Shown here in pieces: positions 63,881 to 64,000 of a DNA stretch of 64,000 nt. Every line of letters starts with the position of its first letter. Position 1 is the first letter of the stretch. This DNA comes from Centipeda felix (GTDB lineage: Bacteria > Bacillota > Negativicutes > Selenomonadales > Selenomonadaceae): NCBI RefSeq assembly GCF_900186465.1, contig NZ_LT891958.1, forward strand, positions 1 to 64,000, written 5' to 3'. A program made the translations under genes and the position numbers. The notes beneath the pieces were generated by a model. It was not told where the DNA came from, did not search any database, and saw only the letters and a list, made by a program, of their open reading frames with translations.

Positions 63881-64000
63881 TTATACGCCCATCTCCGCCG
63901 GCCAGGCGTAGAGTACCGTTTCTGCGAAAGAGTATGCGTGGTGTCGTACAGCAAAACGGTATTCCGTAAGTTCCTGCCGCAAATAGGCGAAAATGCGATA
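63881..64000 (-). CDS. C-terminal end of a partial CDS, product unknown
   Basis: The last 120 bases read on the minus strand as an open frame ending VLYAWPAEMGV and a TAA at 63881-63883. It begins beyond the window edge (YRIFAYLRQELTEYRFA at the left of the frame as seen). Composition fits coding; the product is not recognised. Confidence 0.5.
   Translation of the reverse strand, partial: YRIFAYLRQELTEYRFAVRHHAYSFAETVLYAWPAEMGV

Overview
The window looks like a chromosomal segment from a Selenomonas-type bacterium (Negativicutes, diderm Firmicutes). The evidence is the 16S rRNA 5' end together with strong AGGAGG-type ribosome binding sites and a TonB-dependent receptor, which implies an outer membrane. 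A class I fumarase plus fumarate reductase/succinate dehydrogenase operon and a GC-rich, AT-poor-third-position coding style fit as well. The taxonomic call is inference; no database was searched.

Layout. 1-0.6 kb: 5' end of a 16S gene and its promoter (minus strand). 0.6-4.4 kb: a thiamine salvage operon (thiM-thiE-thiD-cytX) behind a TPP riboswitch with a terminator. 4.4-5.9 kb: two dTDP-rhamnose genes. 6-9 kb: a DUF819 membrane protein divergent from a dipeptide epimerase. 9.2-14.1 kb: methionine/one-carbon genes, with MetH split into a catalytic protein and a separate activation protein. 14.3-18.4 kb: trpD-like gene, BASS-type symporter, chemoreceptor. 18.5-23.5 kb: fumA-fumB-sdhC-sdhA-sdhB operon. 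23.7-28.3 kb: housekeeping run (phosphodiesterase, XTPase, RNase PH, F420-ligase-like protein, thioesterase, glutamate racemase). 28.5-30.1 kb: polysaccharide deacetylase and small ORFs. 30.1-38.5 kb: one overlapping operon of sucrose PTS, sucrose-6-P hydrolase and a peptide/nickel-type ABC transporter. 38.6-40.4 kb: orphan sorbitol-type EIIA, then a lipoprotein flavodoxin coupled to a DUF4405 membrane protein. 40.4-41.1 kb: IS200-like element. 41.2-46.4 kb: type IV pilus/competence genes pilC, pilT, pilB with truA and ecfT; pilT is interrupted by sequence that looks like a library or assembly chimera. 46.5-48.8 kb: convergent HDOD/EAL and HD-GYP genes. 49-51.4 kb: amino-acid ABC transporter. 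51.4-54 kb: DUF2442, methyltransferase, and an eroded region with an apparent RM-enzyme remnant, an orphan MNT gene with a broken HEPN partner, and a fold-back MITE-like element. 54-57.5 kb: flavodoxin, DUF4127, unknown, DUF2225. 57.6-63.7 kb: siderophore-type iron uptake (ATPase, permease, binding protein), DUF364 protein and a TonB-dependent receptor behind a structured leader. A truncated coding end closes the window.

Data quality matters here. Single-base frame breaks occur in the iron permease (one), the TonB receptor (two) and probably the fumarase beta tail (one). pilT carries a 19-mer differing at only two positions from the Tn5/Nextera mosaic end, next to a misplaced copy of the DUF4405 gene. 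I read these mainly as assembly or sequencing problems, though true pseudogenes cannot be excluded from one sequence.

The best candidates for unusual biology are five. They are the extracytoplasmic flavodoxin/multi-histidine membrane protein pair, the sucrose PTS-hydrolase-ABC superoperon, the ~160-bp fold-back repeat family, the IS200 mRNA whose start site lies in the loop of a perfect 19-bp stem, and the terminator-containing leader of the TonB receptor.
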